From contig NZ_JAUSYO010000001.1 in the NCBI RefSeq assembly GCF_030816935.1, forward strand, positions 2,728,001 to 2,792,000: DNA of 64,000 nt, read 5' to 3'. The notes beneath the pieces were generated by a model. The model had not been told where the DNA came from and searched no databases. It saw only the letters and a program-made list of their open reading frames with translations. This DNA is from Arthrobacter sp. B3I9 (GTDB lineage Bacteria; Actinomycetota; Actinomycetes; Actinomycetales; Micrococcaceae). This document shows, piece after piece, positions 48,060 to 57,012 of this stretch. The translations under genes and the position numbers were made by a program. Positions within the stretch are counted from its first letter, which is position 1. Each line of letters opens with the position of its first letter.

Positions 48060-48632
48060 CAGGCGGCTTGGACGAAAAGGCTGCCGCGCACTGGACGCAG
48101 CCCGTGCCAGGTTCGCTTCCGACGGCTTCGTCGCCACCACGATCCGGCTGGTGGCCGCCGATGCGGAGGTGGACGCCTCTCAGGTGATGCAGTTCTTCAA
48201 GTCCAAGGACGAGCTCTTCGCCGCGGTGATGGCCGTGCCGCCGTCGGCCCTGGAAAGGTTCAGCACCGCATTCGAGGGCCAGGACGAACACCTGGGGGAA
48301 CGGGTGGTCCGTGCCTACCTCAGCGCCTGGGAAGGGCCGCCCGAAGAGTCGGAGCCTCTGATGGCCATGCTGCGCGGCGCCATTGTCAATGACAAAGGGG
48401 TGGGACAGCTCCGCGAGTTCATCCAGGCGCGGCTGGTCGACGGAACGGCCGAGAGTATTCCGATGCGGCGCTGCGGGCCGGCCTCGCCGCTTCGATGCTG
48501 GTGGGGGTGGTGACGGGCCGCCGGATCATCGGCGTACCCACACTCCTCCAAGCAGAAACCGAAGAACTTATCGGAATCCTGGGGCCAGCCATCCAACAGA
48601 TACTTGCACCCGACCGGCCAGGCTCAAAGTAG
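48060..48632 (+). pseudogene. TetR-family regulator, degenerate start and frameshift
   Basis: The core is a TetR DNA-binding domain and ligand domain: ARARFASDGFVATTIRLVAA, VMQFFKSKDELFAAVMAVPP, HLGERVVRAYLSAWEG, MLRGAIVNDKGVGQLREF. No clean start exists upstream of 48090; the first residues are garbled. At about 48455 one base is lost or gained, and the C-terminal helix continues in another frame (DAALRAGLAASMLVGVVTGR, LIGILGPAIQQILAP) to TAG 48630-48632. Both ends damaged, so non-functional. Confidence 0.75.
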
Positions 48633-48694
48633 CGTCTTCCTCGGCGCCCGGCCTCGGTACAGACCGGCTGTCTCATAACCTATGTGCGGTGGAT

Positions 48695-48832
48695 TCAGGT
48701 GGTGCCTGCAACACCGGTTTGATTTGTTGGGTTCGAGATTAGCTCGGCGAGGACTTCTGCGGGCGTTCGGTTGCCGTGTCGTGTCCGTGGCCGGCGGTTG
48801 AGTTCCACGGCGACGTTCTCTAGGATTCCGCG
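48695..48832 (-). mobile_element. IS30-like transposase C-terminal remnant
   Basis: The minus strand reads RGILENVAVELNRRPRTRHG then NRTPAEVLAELISNPT and stops at 48695. The ELN.RPR..........TPAE..AEL pattern is the end of IS30-family transposases. Nothing else of the element is seen. Confidence 0.5.
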
Positions 48833-49267
48833 CCCGAGCCGGCGGGCAGACGGTGGGAAAGACCGTGCCGCCAGGCACGTCAGTTTTTGCTGGGTGATGA
48901 CGCCGGCTTAACGGCACTTAAGGATTACCGTTATTGGCCGTAGCTATAGAGCTGGCCGACGACCAGAGAATGAGGGCATAGGCGCCGAGACTCGGGAAAA
49001 CACACCATCTCCGCAGGGGCCGCGGAGCCCCGGGCAAGCACCAATCTCAACGACGGAAGCTCCACCGGCTCGAGGCGCACAAAGGATGAGCATCTATCGG
49101 TGTAGAGGGAGGACCTTATTGTCCTCCCGGGACAGAGCATTAGGCCCTGTTGTACGGTTTGGTCACGGTACTTCCGCTTGCGCATTCCTGAAACCCGGAC
49201 CGCGCAAGCGGAATGCCGTCTGTCTGTTCCGGGCTCAGCCGGGACAGGGAACCAAAAAGGAATAGCC
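48833..49267. other. Intergenic, no gene seen
   Basis: Short frames only. It probably includes the promoter of the EAL gene; a strong AAAAGGAA site lies directly before ATG 49268. Confidence 0.35.
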
Positions 49268-50362
49268 ATGTCGACAGAACCAACGTCTTTTCCGCACTCA
49301 AGAGCGGCGGGTCCCGAGTGCCCCCCGGAGACCATGCCCGGTGGCGGCGCCGTGCCCGTGATTCGCCGGCAGGCGGCGGAGATCATCGAGGCGGTCCTGT
49401 CCTCGTCGGAGCCGGAACAGGGGGTGGCCCGGGATCAGCTGCGCCAGCGACTTGCCGCTCATCCGGAGCGGCCGGAAGCGGCGCTGGCGGAGCACCTGAT
49501 TACCCTCAGATCCTTGGCCGAGGATCTCCTACCCCGTGACGCCGCGTCGCCAACGCAGCCGTCGACGTCGTCCCCTTCCCGGGAATTGGTGGCCAACACC
49601 CGGTCGAGGATCGAGTCGGCCCTGCAAGGCAGGACGTTACTGACAGCCTTCCAGCCCATCCGTGAACTCGCCAGCGGGAGGGTTGTCGGAGCTGAAGCCC
49701 TCACACGGTTCCTTGGCGACGCCGGGGACCAGCCAGCAGACTGGTTCGCACAAGCCAGAGATGCCCTGCTTGAAAGCGACCTTGAATTTGCAGCCCTGGA
49801 GTCCGCCCTTTCTGCCGCAAGGGTCCTGCCGGCCCACCTGTACGTAGCACTCAAACTATCCCCGGCCACCTGCCTGGATCCACTCCTGCCAGGGCTCTTG
49901 GAGGAATCCGACCTGTTGCCTGAGCGCCTCGTCCTGGAAATCACCGAGGCGATGACCAGAGAGCAACCCGTCGCGCTGAGGGCGGCACTAGCCCCGCTGC
50001 GCAAGAGAGGCGTACGGCTCGCCATTGATCATGCCGGCTCGTACTTCACTTCCATTCGGCATATCAGGCAGCTCCGGCCGGACATCATCAAGCTGGACAG
50101 AGACCTCATTGCCGGCATTGATACTGATCCGCTCCGTTCCTCCTTGGGTGAGGCCATGATCGGGTTCGCGGAACACATCGGTGCGGTAGTGATCGCCCAG
50201 GGCATCGAAACCCCCGCAGAACTGGCAGCCGTCGGCGGCCTCGGAGCGACTGGTGGCCAGGGCTATTTGCTGGGCGCGCCGACCACCCGCCCGGAGGACT
50301 GGAACGTCTGGGCCACCGCCCGGCAGGAGACCGGGTCACTGACTACTCCGGACCGGTCCTAA
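49268..50362 (+). CDS. EAL-domain protein with altered catalytic residues
   Basis: A 364-residue protein. The N-terminal ~110 residues are helical and unassigned (RRQAAEIIEAVLSSSEPEQG); the EAL domain starts near residue 115 (LLTAFQPIRELASGRVVGAE ALTRF). EAL proteins degrade or sense cyclic di-GMP. The EAL Glu, the EITE Glu, the KLDR Lys/Asp and the C-terminal GQGYLLGAP are kept. The Asn of the usual N-L-S is Lys (LKLSPATC), the paired Asp is His (DHAGSYF) and AEGVE reads AQGIE. Several metal ligands are therefore missing, suggesting a cyclic di-GMP receptor or a protein-binding role instead of a phosphodiesterase. The ribosome site AAAAGGA is clear. Confidence 0.85.
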   Translation: MSTEPTSFPHSRAAGPECPPETMPGGGAVPVIRRQAAEIIEAVLSSSEPEQGVARDQLRQRLAAHPERPEAALAEHLITLRSLAEDLLPRDAASPTQPSTSSPSRELVANTRSRIESALQGRTLLTAFQPIRELASGRVVGAEALTRFLGDAGDQPADWFAQARDALLESDLEFAALESALSAARVLPAHLYVALKLSPATCLDPLLPGLLEESDLLPERLVLEITEAMTREQPVALRAALAPLRKRGVRLAIDHAGSYFTSIRHIRQLRPDIIKLDRDLIAGIDTDPLRSSLGEAMIGFAEHIGAVVIAQGIETPAELAAVGGLGATGGQGYLLGAPTTRPEDWNVWATARQETGSLTTPDRS

Positions 50363-50529
50363 GAGTACGGCTCGTGCATCTGGTGCTGTTCCGGCCTGCA
50401 GGAGGAACCCTTCTTTGCCCCGCGGGCTGAAGGGAGGAAGCATGGGTGGGCCCATTCGGATCAGGCCGGACCCTCACACACCGTTTTTCTTACAGTCCCC
50501 CTTCGCCATCACATTTTCAATAACCTGAG
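50363..50529. other. Intergenic, no gene seen
   Basis: Short stretch between the EAL gene and the dispersed repeat; nothing supportable. Confidence 0.3.
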
Positions 50530-50719
50530 GGAAGGTCCGTTATCGGCGAAAGCCATTGGTCTCAGAAGGAGCAGCCCGCCGCATCTTCGACGGTGCTCCA
50601 CTGTGGAGTGGGCCCGGGCATCAGCATCGGCCCACCGTCGTTGACCCGAGCCAGAAATCCGCAATTGAGGTGAATCCGCTGGGCTGACAATCCTGTAAAC
50701 CACAGGGCTACGCGCTCTG
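50530..50719. repeat. Dispersed repeat copy 2
   Basis: It matches 28843-29055 in order (ccattggtctcagaagg, cgcatcttcgacgg, caattgaggtgaat, ctgacaatcctgtaaacc, gcgctctg). It has fewer ggcatc units than copy 1. It abuts the broken end of the membrane-protein pseudogene at 50720, suggesting it came in by insertion or recombination. Confidence 0.65.
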
Positions 50720-51270
50720 ACGGCAGGTCCGGTATAGGCGATGGTCGATCGAAAATTGAACCCGTCGACTCCGGATAGCGAAGTTCTTTAGCTGAGACGA
50801 TATCGATATCTCGAAGGCGACGGGGCGCCGTCGGAGTCGGAGTCCCTTCGCAAAGATATTGGAGCTGAACGACGAAGTCACTCGGCATGTCGACTCTGTC
50901 GATAGCAAGATTCGTCCCGTCGATAGACACAACCACGTTTTCATTCGCGTGTCCTTTGGGGGTGCGACAGCACTGAGGATAGGCACGCCCAGCCGCAATT
51001 CCAACGGAACGTTTATAAAGCGATCGGCCGGAATGTCATGCGTACCAACAGAAGCCACTATGACGGTCACAAACACTGGCCGTTCGATTTTTGTACCGTC
51101 ATAAAGGACGTTCGGCTTTTCAAAGCCTAGCGCTTTTCCAATCAGAGGGACTGCTATGACCTCATATACAGCATCTGTGGTTTGGGAAAGTTCTGCCTGT
51201 ACGTACGTACCCCGCTAAGAAGAAGTCCGGCGGTAAGAAGAGTGCCAATAATCGGGACCACGAGTTCCAC
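50720..51270 (-). pseudogene. Membrane-anchored protein, two frameshifts, 3' end cut
   Basis: From GTG 51270 one membrane segment (VELVVPIIGTLLTAGLLLSG) leads into a gtacgtacgtac run, where the frame changes. It continues AELSQTTDAVYEVIAVPLIG and IERPVFVTVIVASVGTHDIP, then a second shift at about 50937, then VVSIDGTNLAIDRVDMPSDF and ending near RPSPIPDLPSERVAL. The dispersed repeat begins there. The small tandem repeat at the first shift suggests slippage. Family unknown. Confidence 0.5.
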
Positions 51271-51381
51271 AGCTCAAGTTACCGCCGGTCTCGGGACCGG
51301 CAGGCGCCCTCCCCCCGTTCCCCCGCCCGGGTCTCCGAGTCCGGAGCGGCACATTGTCCTCCCCTCGCTGCGCTCCCGCTC

Positions 51382-51588
51382 CTAGATGACCGCCTGCGCC
51401 CGGAAACGCCCCATGGTCGCCTCAGCACGAGCCTTGATGAATTCATCCCAGTTTGTTGCTGCGGTCCAGTTCTTGCCATGCAAGTGCAAGGTCCATCCAA
51501 GGGCGTGAGGAGCAGTCCTAACACGCTCTACTTCGATGCTGTAGTCGCCGAAGTCAGGGCGAGGGCGAGGATCACAAGAGGCACGCAA
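51382..51588 (-). CDS. Small hypothetical protein
   Basis: A 68-residue frame (TTG start at 51588): DFGDYSIEVERVRTAPHALG, WTLHLHGKNWTAATNWDEFI, ARAEATMGRFRAQA. It has a sensible amphipathic sequence but an uncertain start and no ribosome site. It may be the end of a longer gene. Unknown. Confidence 0.35.
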   Translation of the reverse strand: MRASCDPRPRPDFGDYSIEVERVRTAPHALGWTLHLHGKNWTAATNWDEFIKARAEATMGRFRAQAVI

Positions 51589-51698
51589 TGTCCTGCCCGG
51601 GGTAGGCGGACGCTGCCCATTCCCAGGGCCTGCCCGGCGTGAATCCGAAGACTTAGTCGTTCCGCCTCAGAAGGCCAGCTCCCCCCATCGCTGAACCG

Positions 51699-52430
51699 CT
51701 AACCTAGGGTCACATCTTCAAAAGCCTTGAGCGGGTCGTCTTTGGTGCTACGGAGCACTGCGGTGGCGGGCTTGCCCCACCAACTTTCTTTGATCTGTAT
51801 CGCCCGGAATAGAGGCGATGCCTTCTTCGAGTAGCAGCTGAACCCTAGGCCTGCCTCCTGCTTCACACTTAGTCCGACGTTGAGATCCGCGAGCCAGTCG
51901 AGTTGAACGGCGCCGGTGGGAACAGCGGCGGAAAGCGTAACACTAGCTCCTGCGGCGTTGGCAACAAGGGCAGTCACGGTGGGCGCTGAAACAACGTGAG
52001 TCACGAGCAGATGTTCTTTGAGCCAATTGCCATCTCGGTATTCTGCCAGAACGATTTGCGCGGCTGTCCGAAGATCCGCAAAAGAATAGTACGTGGCACC
52101 TGTTATTGCCAGCAAGAGAGAGCATTCACCAGAAAATGTGAGTGAGACGGTGGCGTCTAAGAGGCCGGCTGCGTTGGCCTCGCCGTGGGTTACCATCTCC
52201 ACCTTGACGTTCTTCTTCCACGATGCTGCAACATTCCTCCTCTCCGCTGTGACCGGCAGCTCTGTACCATCAAGGGCAGGCAAGGCCGAAAGCTTGCGGA
52301 TTGGAACGAGCACATCTCTCGAATCCACTCCAATCGTTCCAACCTGGAGGGGCTCTGTGGGCTCCCAAGTCCCCCAATATTCTCCGCTTATTTCGTGTAT
52401 CGCTTTTGTGTAGTGAGCTCCAAGCCCCAT
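51699..52430 (-). CDS. Beta-rich 243-residue protein beside the CHAT protease, candidate effector
   Basis: ATG 52430 overlaps the CHAT gene stop (TAATG) behind a strong GAGGAGG site, so the two are coupled. There is no signal peptide. The protein starts with a short helix (LGAHYTKAIHEISGEYW), has a long hydrophobic beta-hairpin-like stretch (LLDATVSLTFSGECSLLLAI), a central helix (FADLRTAAQIVLAEYRDGNW) and then LLVTHVVSAPTVTALVANAA and SVTLSAAVPTGAVQLDW. This order of strand pairs around a helix recalls gasdermin-type pore formers cleaved by caspase-like or CHAT proteases, but I see no motif that proves it. It could equally be a substrate, adaptor or unrelated protein. Confidence 0.55.
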   Translation of the reverse strand: MGLGAHYTKAIHEISGEYWGTWEPTEPLQVGTIGVDSRDVLVPIRKLSALPALDGTELPVTAERRNVAASWKKNVKVEMVTHGEANAAGLLDATVSLTFSGECSLLLAITGATYYSFADLRTAAQIVLAEYRDGNWLKEHLLVTHVVSAPTVTALVANAAGASVTLSAAVPTGAVQLDWLADLNVGLSVKQEAGLGFSCYSKKASPLFRAIQIKESWWGKPATAVLRSTKDDPLKAFEDVTLG

Positions 52431-55099
52431 TACTCCTCCTCGCGATGGGTGGTTTTGCCGGCCGATCGCTCTATGCTCATGACGCCGTAAGCAGCAAAGG
52501 CAAGCGGGCTTACGAGCGCGTTCCCATGGGCGGACAAGCTAGAGTCTCGCCAGCGATTCAGGTGGCTCAGTTGCCACTCCCGCAGTCCTCGTACGCAGTC
52601 ACCTTCCCTCTGCAGTAGGTTTGTGAGGGCAATCTCGCCCGGCTGATCGTGATCATCAATCTCTAAGAGATCCCAATGGCTGAAAACAACAGTGTTAGCT
52701 CCAGACCATAGTGCGGCAGGCGTCAAGCCGGTCCATTCGGCTAAGGGATTTGCGCCTGTCGAGCACCCCGATAGAAGCAAACGGTCGTACAGGCGAGGGC
52801 CATCGGAGGAAAGAAGCGTACGCGCCGAAAGCCACTCTTCCGGCGGCTCACCGTTCCGCAATAGATAGTCGTCATGAACACCACTCGGGTCGAACCCGAA
52901 CAGGCAGAGTGAGGCAGTCGCTGGTGCGCCGACAAATCCTGAGAACGCATGGCCTGCATACACGATAACGCCTGGGGAAGACGGCACCGGCGGAAGTGCC
53001 TCCAGCAGGTTTTTCTTCGTGGCCTTGGCGCGCTCCAGCCGCAGCTCACTGCTGATCTGCCTGATCGCATCTAAGGACGCAGGGAGATCGAAGGAAGGAT
53101 CACCAATTGCAATTTTCACTGGCCGGATCGCACTCTCGACCTCCGCTGAGCTTCGTCTCTGCGAAACGATTCGGGAAGTGAACGAGGCCGAGCTCACGTA
53201 GTTTACTTCGGCCCGATCAATCAATCGGAGATTGCCACCCATGCCCAGCAATGCGAATGGAACCCTCGAGAGTTCTGGTGGCGGGGCCACCAGAAGCCTA
53301 AGTGGCTCCAAGGGGTTTCTTTCGCGCAACTGACGTTGGAGTTCTGGTGGCACAATGGAGTCGCCGAGACGTTGCATGAGGGCGCTCTCGGTCGCAGGGC
53401 TGTTTGCCAAGGCTCCGGCCGTCGCCCTATTTGCTGCCGCCAAAGCACTCTCATTCGGCTGGGGCTGTGGCAGCGCTGCCATCAGTTCAGTCAGTACAGG
53501 AGCTACAGATTGCCAAGGCAAATAACCGGCACTCAAGACCTTCACGCTACTTGTTAGTGAAAACCACAGCTTGTCCCCCGTGATCCACATTCCCCACCAT
53601 AAGGTGCCCGGTATACCCATTGCTTGTATGAGTTCCGGCAATATAACAACCTCGTCGTTGTCGAGATCCGTATTGAAGCGGCTCGGAAAACGAACTCGAA
53701 CAACAGGTGGAGTTTCTAGGTGGAGCTCGCCTAAGGCGGCGAGGGCTGCCAATCGGGCCGCCTCCGATGCAGCCACAGTAGGTTTTTCCGCCTCGTAGGT
53801 CTTGTTTGTGCTGGCCGCGTCTGTCGTCTGATGACCTGTACCCTCGTCCTCTAACAGAGGATCGGTAAGAGCAATGGCAGAACTGTCAGCGCCCCGAGGG
53901 ATGGCCTGCGCCCTCGCCGTCTCTATCAGTTCTGCTATAAGGGCCCAATCCGATACAAGCTCGGCCGCACTTAACGCAACTTGAAGCGCGAAAGACTTAG
54001 TCCTCATCCAGCTCTCTCGCGTTTGTGAGCGACTCAATAGGTATCGTTGACGGTCGAGCAGTGTCAGTGCGGATAAAACCGCTTTCCTACTACTATCGAG
54101 CATTTCTAGAGTGCTGGGTGCAATGGTCGAATTGCGAGCGAGACCCATTTGGGCTGTTGCAGCTATAGTTTTGGCCTTTGCTGCCTGAATTAGGTGCCCA
54201 TTCCTCTCCAAAGACTCTGCGGCTTTGATAGCGTTTTCGAAGGCTCCCTGGAAATCGTGCCTCAGTAAGGCCCAAACCGCCAAAGTTGCTCTTCCTAGTG
54301 CCGCATTACTCTCGCCGCCAGCAGCTTCCTGCTGGGCGATACAGGACGAAAGTATTTGAATCGCCAGGCCCTTGTGGTCAAGTTCATGCAAAATTTGAGC
54401 GCGTTGCATCTGACAACGCGGCAGGGCAAGTAGAAGGTCTGCGTCCCTGAAGCTGCTTTCAGCATCCGCGGTAGCTCTAAGGGCTTCGAGCGGACGTCCT
54501 GTAGTCAGAAGGAGCCCAGCCAGGGTAAAAAGACATTCCCCTTTTCGAACTGAACTTGCCGGGTCCCGGAGAGTGGGACCAATGATCTCGACGGCGAGTG
54601 TCGCGCAACTCACCGCCTCCTCCCACTGTCCTACGTCCCTGTACGCGAGTGCGCGAAGCCGCCACTGCTCCGCTTGCGAGTCTGCCGCTTCGCCAGTTGT
54701 TGATGGCGCGACAGTTACTAATGCATCCAGATTCCCCTGCCGTAGTTGCGCAAACGCTAATCCCAGCTCCGCTTGGGAGCGTTCAGAAGAATGATCAGGC
54801 TGAGGTAACTGTAGCCCTGCCTGGTAGGCTGCTGCAGCGGCTTGAGTTCGACCCTGAGCTTGGTATACGGCGCCTAAGCTGTTAAATAACTTTGTGTTGA
54901 GTGCAGGCGGGAGGTAACCCGCCACCGATTCAAAGCACGCCGCTGCGTCGGTCAAGTGGCCGAGTCGATATAACTCATTCCCTAATTGCGCTACGACCAA
55001 GATCCGTTCAGAGTCGTCCCTTGGCTCGTGCCTGAGTACTTCGGTCAGAACATCGGCATTAAGGGCCCAAATTTCTCGCCAAGTTGGTGCTACAGACAT
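52430..55099 (-). CDS. TPR-CHAT protease (caspase-like)
   Basis: An 889-residue protein. ATG 55099 is chosen because AGGAAG lies nine bases upstream; a TTG at 55108 sits on that site. The first ~450 residues are TPR-like helical repeats (LGNELYRLGHLTDAAACFES, LFNSLGAVYQAQGRTQAAAA). A linker leads to a CHAT domain, with the catalytic His in VIVYAGHAFSG (about residue 717) and catalytic Cys in LLLSGCSTG (about 779). CHAT proteases of this layout act in bacterial defence and cell-death systems, cleaving partner effectors. It is the middle gene of a three-gene operon. The frame is fully intact, unlike many neighbours, so it is probably functional. Confidence 0.88.
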   Translation of the reverse strand: MSVAPTWREIWALNADVLTEVLRHEPRDDSERILVVAQLGNELYRLGHLTDAAACFESVAGYLPPALNTKLFNSLGAVYQAQGRTQAAAAAYQAGLQLPQPDHSSERSQAELGLAFAQLRQGNLDALVTVAPSTTGEAADSQAEQWRLRALAYRDVGQWEEAVSCATLAVEIIGPTLRDPASSVRKGECLFTLAGLLLTTGRPLEALRATADAESSFRDADLLLALPRCQMQRAQILHELDHKGLAIQILSSCIAQQEAAGGESNAALGRATLAVWALLRHDFQGAFENAIKAAESLERNGHLIQAAKAKTIAATAQMGLARNSTIAPSTLEMLDSSRKAVLSALTLLDRQRYLLSRSQTRESWMRTKSFALQVALSAAELVSDWALIAELIETARAQAIPRGADSSAIALTDPLLEDEGTGHQTTDAASTNKTYEAEKPTVAASEAARLAALAALGELHLETPPVVRVRFPSRFNTDLDNDEVVILPELIQAMGIPGTLWWGMWITGDKLWFSLTSSVKVLSAGYLPWQSVAPVLTELMAALPQPQPNESALAAANRATAGALANSPATESALMQRLGDSIVPPELQRQLRERNPLEPLRLLVAPPPELSRVPFALLGMGGNLRLIDRAEVNYVSSASFTSRIVSQRRSSAEVESAIRPVKIAIGDPSFDLPASLDAIRQISSELRLERAKATKKNLLEALPPVPSSPGVIVYAGHAFSGFVGAPATASLCLFGFDPSGVHDDYLLRNGEPPEEWLSARTLLSSDGPRLYDRLLLSGCSTGANPLAEWTGLTPAALWSGANTVVFSHWDLLEIDDHDQPGEIALTNLLQREGDCVRGLREWQLSHLNRWRDSSLSAHGNALVSPLAFAAYGVMSIERSAGKTTHREEE

Positions 55100-55126
55100 C
55101 TGCCGCAACTTCCTAGCTCTCTCTTG

Positions 55127-55495
55127 CTACTGCCCTGAGACTGGTGGATCGAGCATCAACTCCAACTCGCCGACGGCTCCAAGCTGTCCCGCCGCCTCAA
55201 AAAGTTCCTGGAGGGGAGAATTGGTCTGCTGCACGTCCGACAGAGCCACCGCCACGGGCAGAGCGGTCCGTAACCACCCGGGATCCCGCGAGGCAAGCGC
55301 TTTGGCGATGTATGTGCGTATAAATCCTGAAGCTACCTTCTGGTAACGGGTCACGAGCTGACCCAATTCCGCCAAGTTCACGGTGGAAGGGGCATCGGAG
55401 GTGGCTTGCCCCACGTGCAATATCTCGCCAAGCTTGTCAGTGAAAGCAGAAGCGTCTCTCGCGTACTGTTCTTCGTCGTGCTTCAAGGGGTCCAC
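55127..55495 (-). CDS. Small helical protein heading the CHAT operon
   Basis: A 122-residue protein from GTG 55495 with GGAGGA before it. It is mainly helical (YARDASAFTDKLGEILHVGQ, LGQLVTRYQKVASGFIRTYI, LPVAVALSDVQQT) and lacks membrane segments. It ends 27 bases before the CHAT start, so it is cotranscribed and could be a sensor, regulator or inhibitor of the protease. No family is recognised. Confidence 0.65.
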   Translation of the reverse strand: MDPLKHDEEQYARDASAFTDKLGEILHVGQATSDAPSTVNLAELGQLVTRYQKVASGFIRTYIAKALASRDPGWLRTALPVAVALSDVQQTNSPLQELFEAAGQLGAVGELELMLDPPVSGQ

Positions 55496-55948
55496 CGCAC
55501 CGTCCTCCTCAACGACTTGCAGCTGCCGTAGTGGTGGGCGCCATAATGCTCCCGAACGGCCGGTACGTCAAGGGGAAGACACGCTTTCCCTCACTATTGA
55601 CGCTGCCACGCTCAACTTTGAATACCGCTGAAACAAAATGAGCAATCGGAGTGCAACTAACGCTGGAATAATCAATCCAGTGGTCACCGACTCGTTTGCA
55701 GATCGAATGCAACCCCTCGGGGCGGTGACCACGCCTGGGGTTGCAAAAGATTTGGCGCCTCCTCACGGAGCGCCACTTCGCGGTGTCTGCCGGCTGCTTT
55801 GAAACTAGCCGCCCTCACAGTCCCGGGCAGGGACGGGCCCACACGACCTGGATGACCCGGTGCTGGCTCCTAAAGGGAGTGGGCTTCGGCTTGAGCCTTT
55901 GCGGAACGCTTGATCTGCTACGTACAGGGGGACGCAGTGCGAAAAAGT
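55496..55948. other. Intergenic, no gene seen
   Basis: About 450 bases between the CHAT operon and the tRNA-Leu region; it probably holds the operon promoter. No coding region is supported. Confidence 0.35.
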
Positions 55949-56001
55949 CAAGCTTTGTCAACAGTAAAAAGAGAAAAAGCCGCTGACCTGCGGAAACACT
56001 G
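55949..56001 (-). promoter_or_regulatory. tRNA-Leu downstream region, terminator and att arm
   Basis: Downstream of the tRNA on the minus strand are the shared 18 bases (acagtgtttccgcaggtca minus one), then ggctttttctcttttt, a T-rich terminator-like tail, and the 15-mer caagctttgtcaaca (plus strand 55949-55963) also found at 26246-26260. This is probably part of the integration site. Confidence 0.5.
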
Positions 56002-56083
56002 TGCCCGAGGTGGGACTCGAACCCACACACCTTTCGATACCGCATTTTGAGTGCGGCGCGTCTGCCAATTCCGCCACTCGGGC
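56002..56083 (-). tRNA. tRNA-Leu, anticodon CAA
   Basis: On the minus strand the acceptor stem gcccgag pairs with ctcgggc. The anticodon stem ccgca/tgcgg encloses the loop ctcaaaa (anticodon CAA). A long variable arm and T-arm ggttcgagtccc are present, as in leucine tRNAs. The discriminator is A and CCA is not encoded. Its 3' end is repeated at 8801, 26299 and 38109, making it the likely target of the elements in this window. Confidence 0.95.
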
Positions 56084-56288
56084 GCGGAGTACACCGGTGT
56101 AACAATCAGGCTGCCAGAGTGCTGTGAGCAACGCGATCGCTTCCAGTGCGCGGAATTACTCTACATGCAGATAGGCTGAATCCGTGAATCGCGCCAGTGA
56201 CGCCGCATCGAACCAAGCCGGTCCAAGTACACCACGGGTCTGAACCTAAGATGGTCCAGTTCCCGCCGTACCTTTCCAAGGAGTTCCC

Positions 56289-56894
56289 GTGTCAGAACAG
56301 ACGGAGTCAACCGCCACTTCCAAGCCGGCGCGCCGCGTTGTCGTCGCCGAGGATGAGACGCTCATCCGCCTGGACATCATCGAGATCCTGCGGGGCGAGG
56401 GCTACGACGTCGTCGGCGAGGCGGACAACGGCGAGAAGGCCGTGCAGCTCGCGGAAGAACTGAAGCCGGACCTTGTCCTGATGGACGTCAAAATGCCGGT
56501 CATGGACGGCATCTCCGCCGCCGAGAAGATCGTCAAGGCCCGCATCGCCCCCGTGGTCCTGCTCACCGCCTTCAGCCAGAAGGAGCTGGTGGAGCGCGCC
56601 CGCGACGCCGGCGCCATGGCCTACGTGGTCAAGCCCTTCACCCCGGCGGACCTCATTCCCGCCCTGGAGATCGCGCTGTCCCGGCACGAGGAGATCAAGG
56701 CTCTCGAGAGCGAAGTGACCGACCTGCAGGAGCAGTTCGCCACCCGCAAGCTCGTGGAGCGCGCCAAGAGCCTCCTCACCACCAAAATGGGCCTGACGGA
56801 ACCGGAAGCGTTCCGCTGGATCCAGAAGACCTCGATGGACCGCCGCCTCAGCATGCGCGAAGTTGCCGAGACCATCATCAACCAGGTCAACTAG
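56289..56894 (+). CDS. pdtaR: Two-component ANTAR response regulator
   Basis: A 201-residue protein from GTG 56289. The receiver domain (residues ~16-130) has the acidic pair VVAEDETLIRLD, the phospho-Asp in LVLMDVKMPVMDG, the Thr in LLTAFS and the Lys in YVVKPFTP. The C-terminal ANTAR RNA-binding domain is AKSLLTTKMGLTEPEAFRWI then RRLSMREVAETIINQV. Actinobacterial relatives (PdtaR) act as transcription antiterminators when phosphorylated by a PdtaS kinase, not present here. It converges with pyk across a strong terminator. Confidence 0.93.
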   Translation: MSEQTESTATSKPARRVVVAEDETLIRLDIIEILRGEGYDVVGEADNGEKAVQLAEELKPDLVLMDVKMPVMDGISAAEKIVKARIAPVVLLTAFSQKELVERARDAGAMAYVVKPFTPADLIPALEIALSRHEEIKALESEVTDLQEQFATRKLVERAKSLLTTKMGLTEPEAFRWIQKTSMDRRLSMREVAETIINQVN

Positions 56895-56949
56895 CCCCGC
56901 CGCCGGCCGGGCCCGAGCGCCAGGCAAGCAAAACTAAAGGCAAAAACAA

Positions 56950-56994
56950 AAGGGAGGGTCCCCGCCACGCGAACCGCGGCGGGGACCCTCCCTT
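56950..56994. terminator. Bidirectional terminator between pdtaR and pyk
   Basis: aagggagggtccccgcc (56950-56966) and its perfect complement (56978-56994) form a 17-bp stem with an 11-base loop, flanked by A-rich and T-containing sequence. It serves both converging genes. Confidence 0.85.
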
Positions 56995-57012
56995 CTTGCG
57001 CTATGCCAAAGA

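Noticed and set aside
48931..49386. 151-residue frame on the minus strand before the EAL gene
   Set aside because: It overlaps the strong ribosome site and start of the EAL gene and has no motif or ribosome site of its own.
51699..52430. Firm annotation as bacterial gasdermin
   Set aside because: The resemblance is in layout only; no diagnostic residues are visible, so it is kept as a hypothesis.
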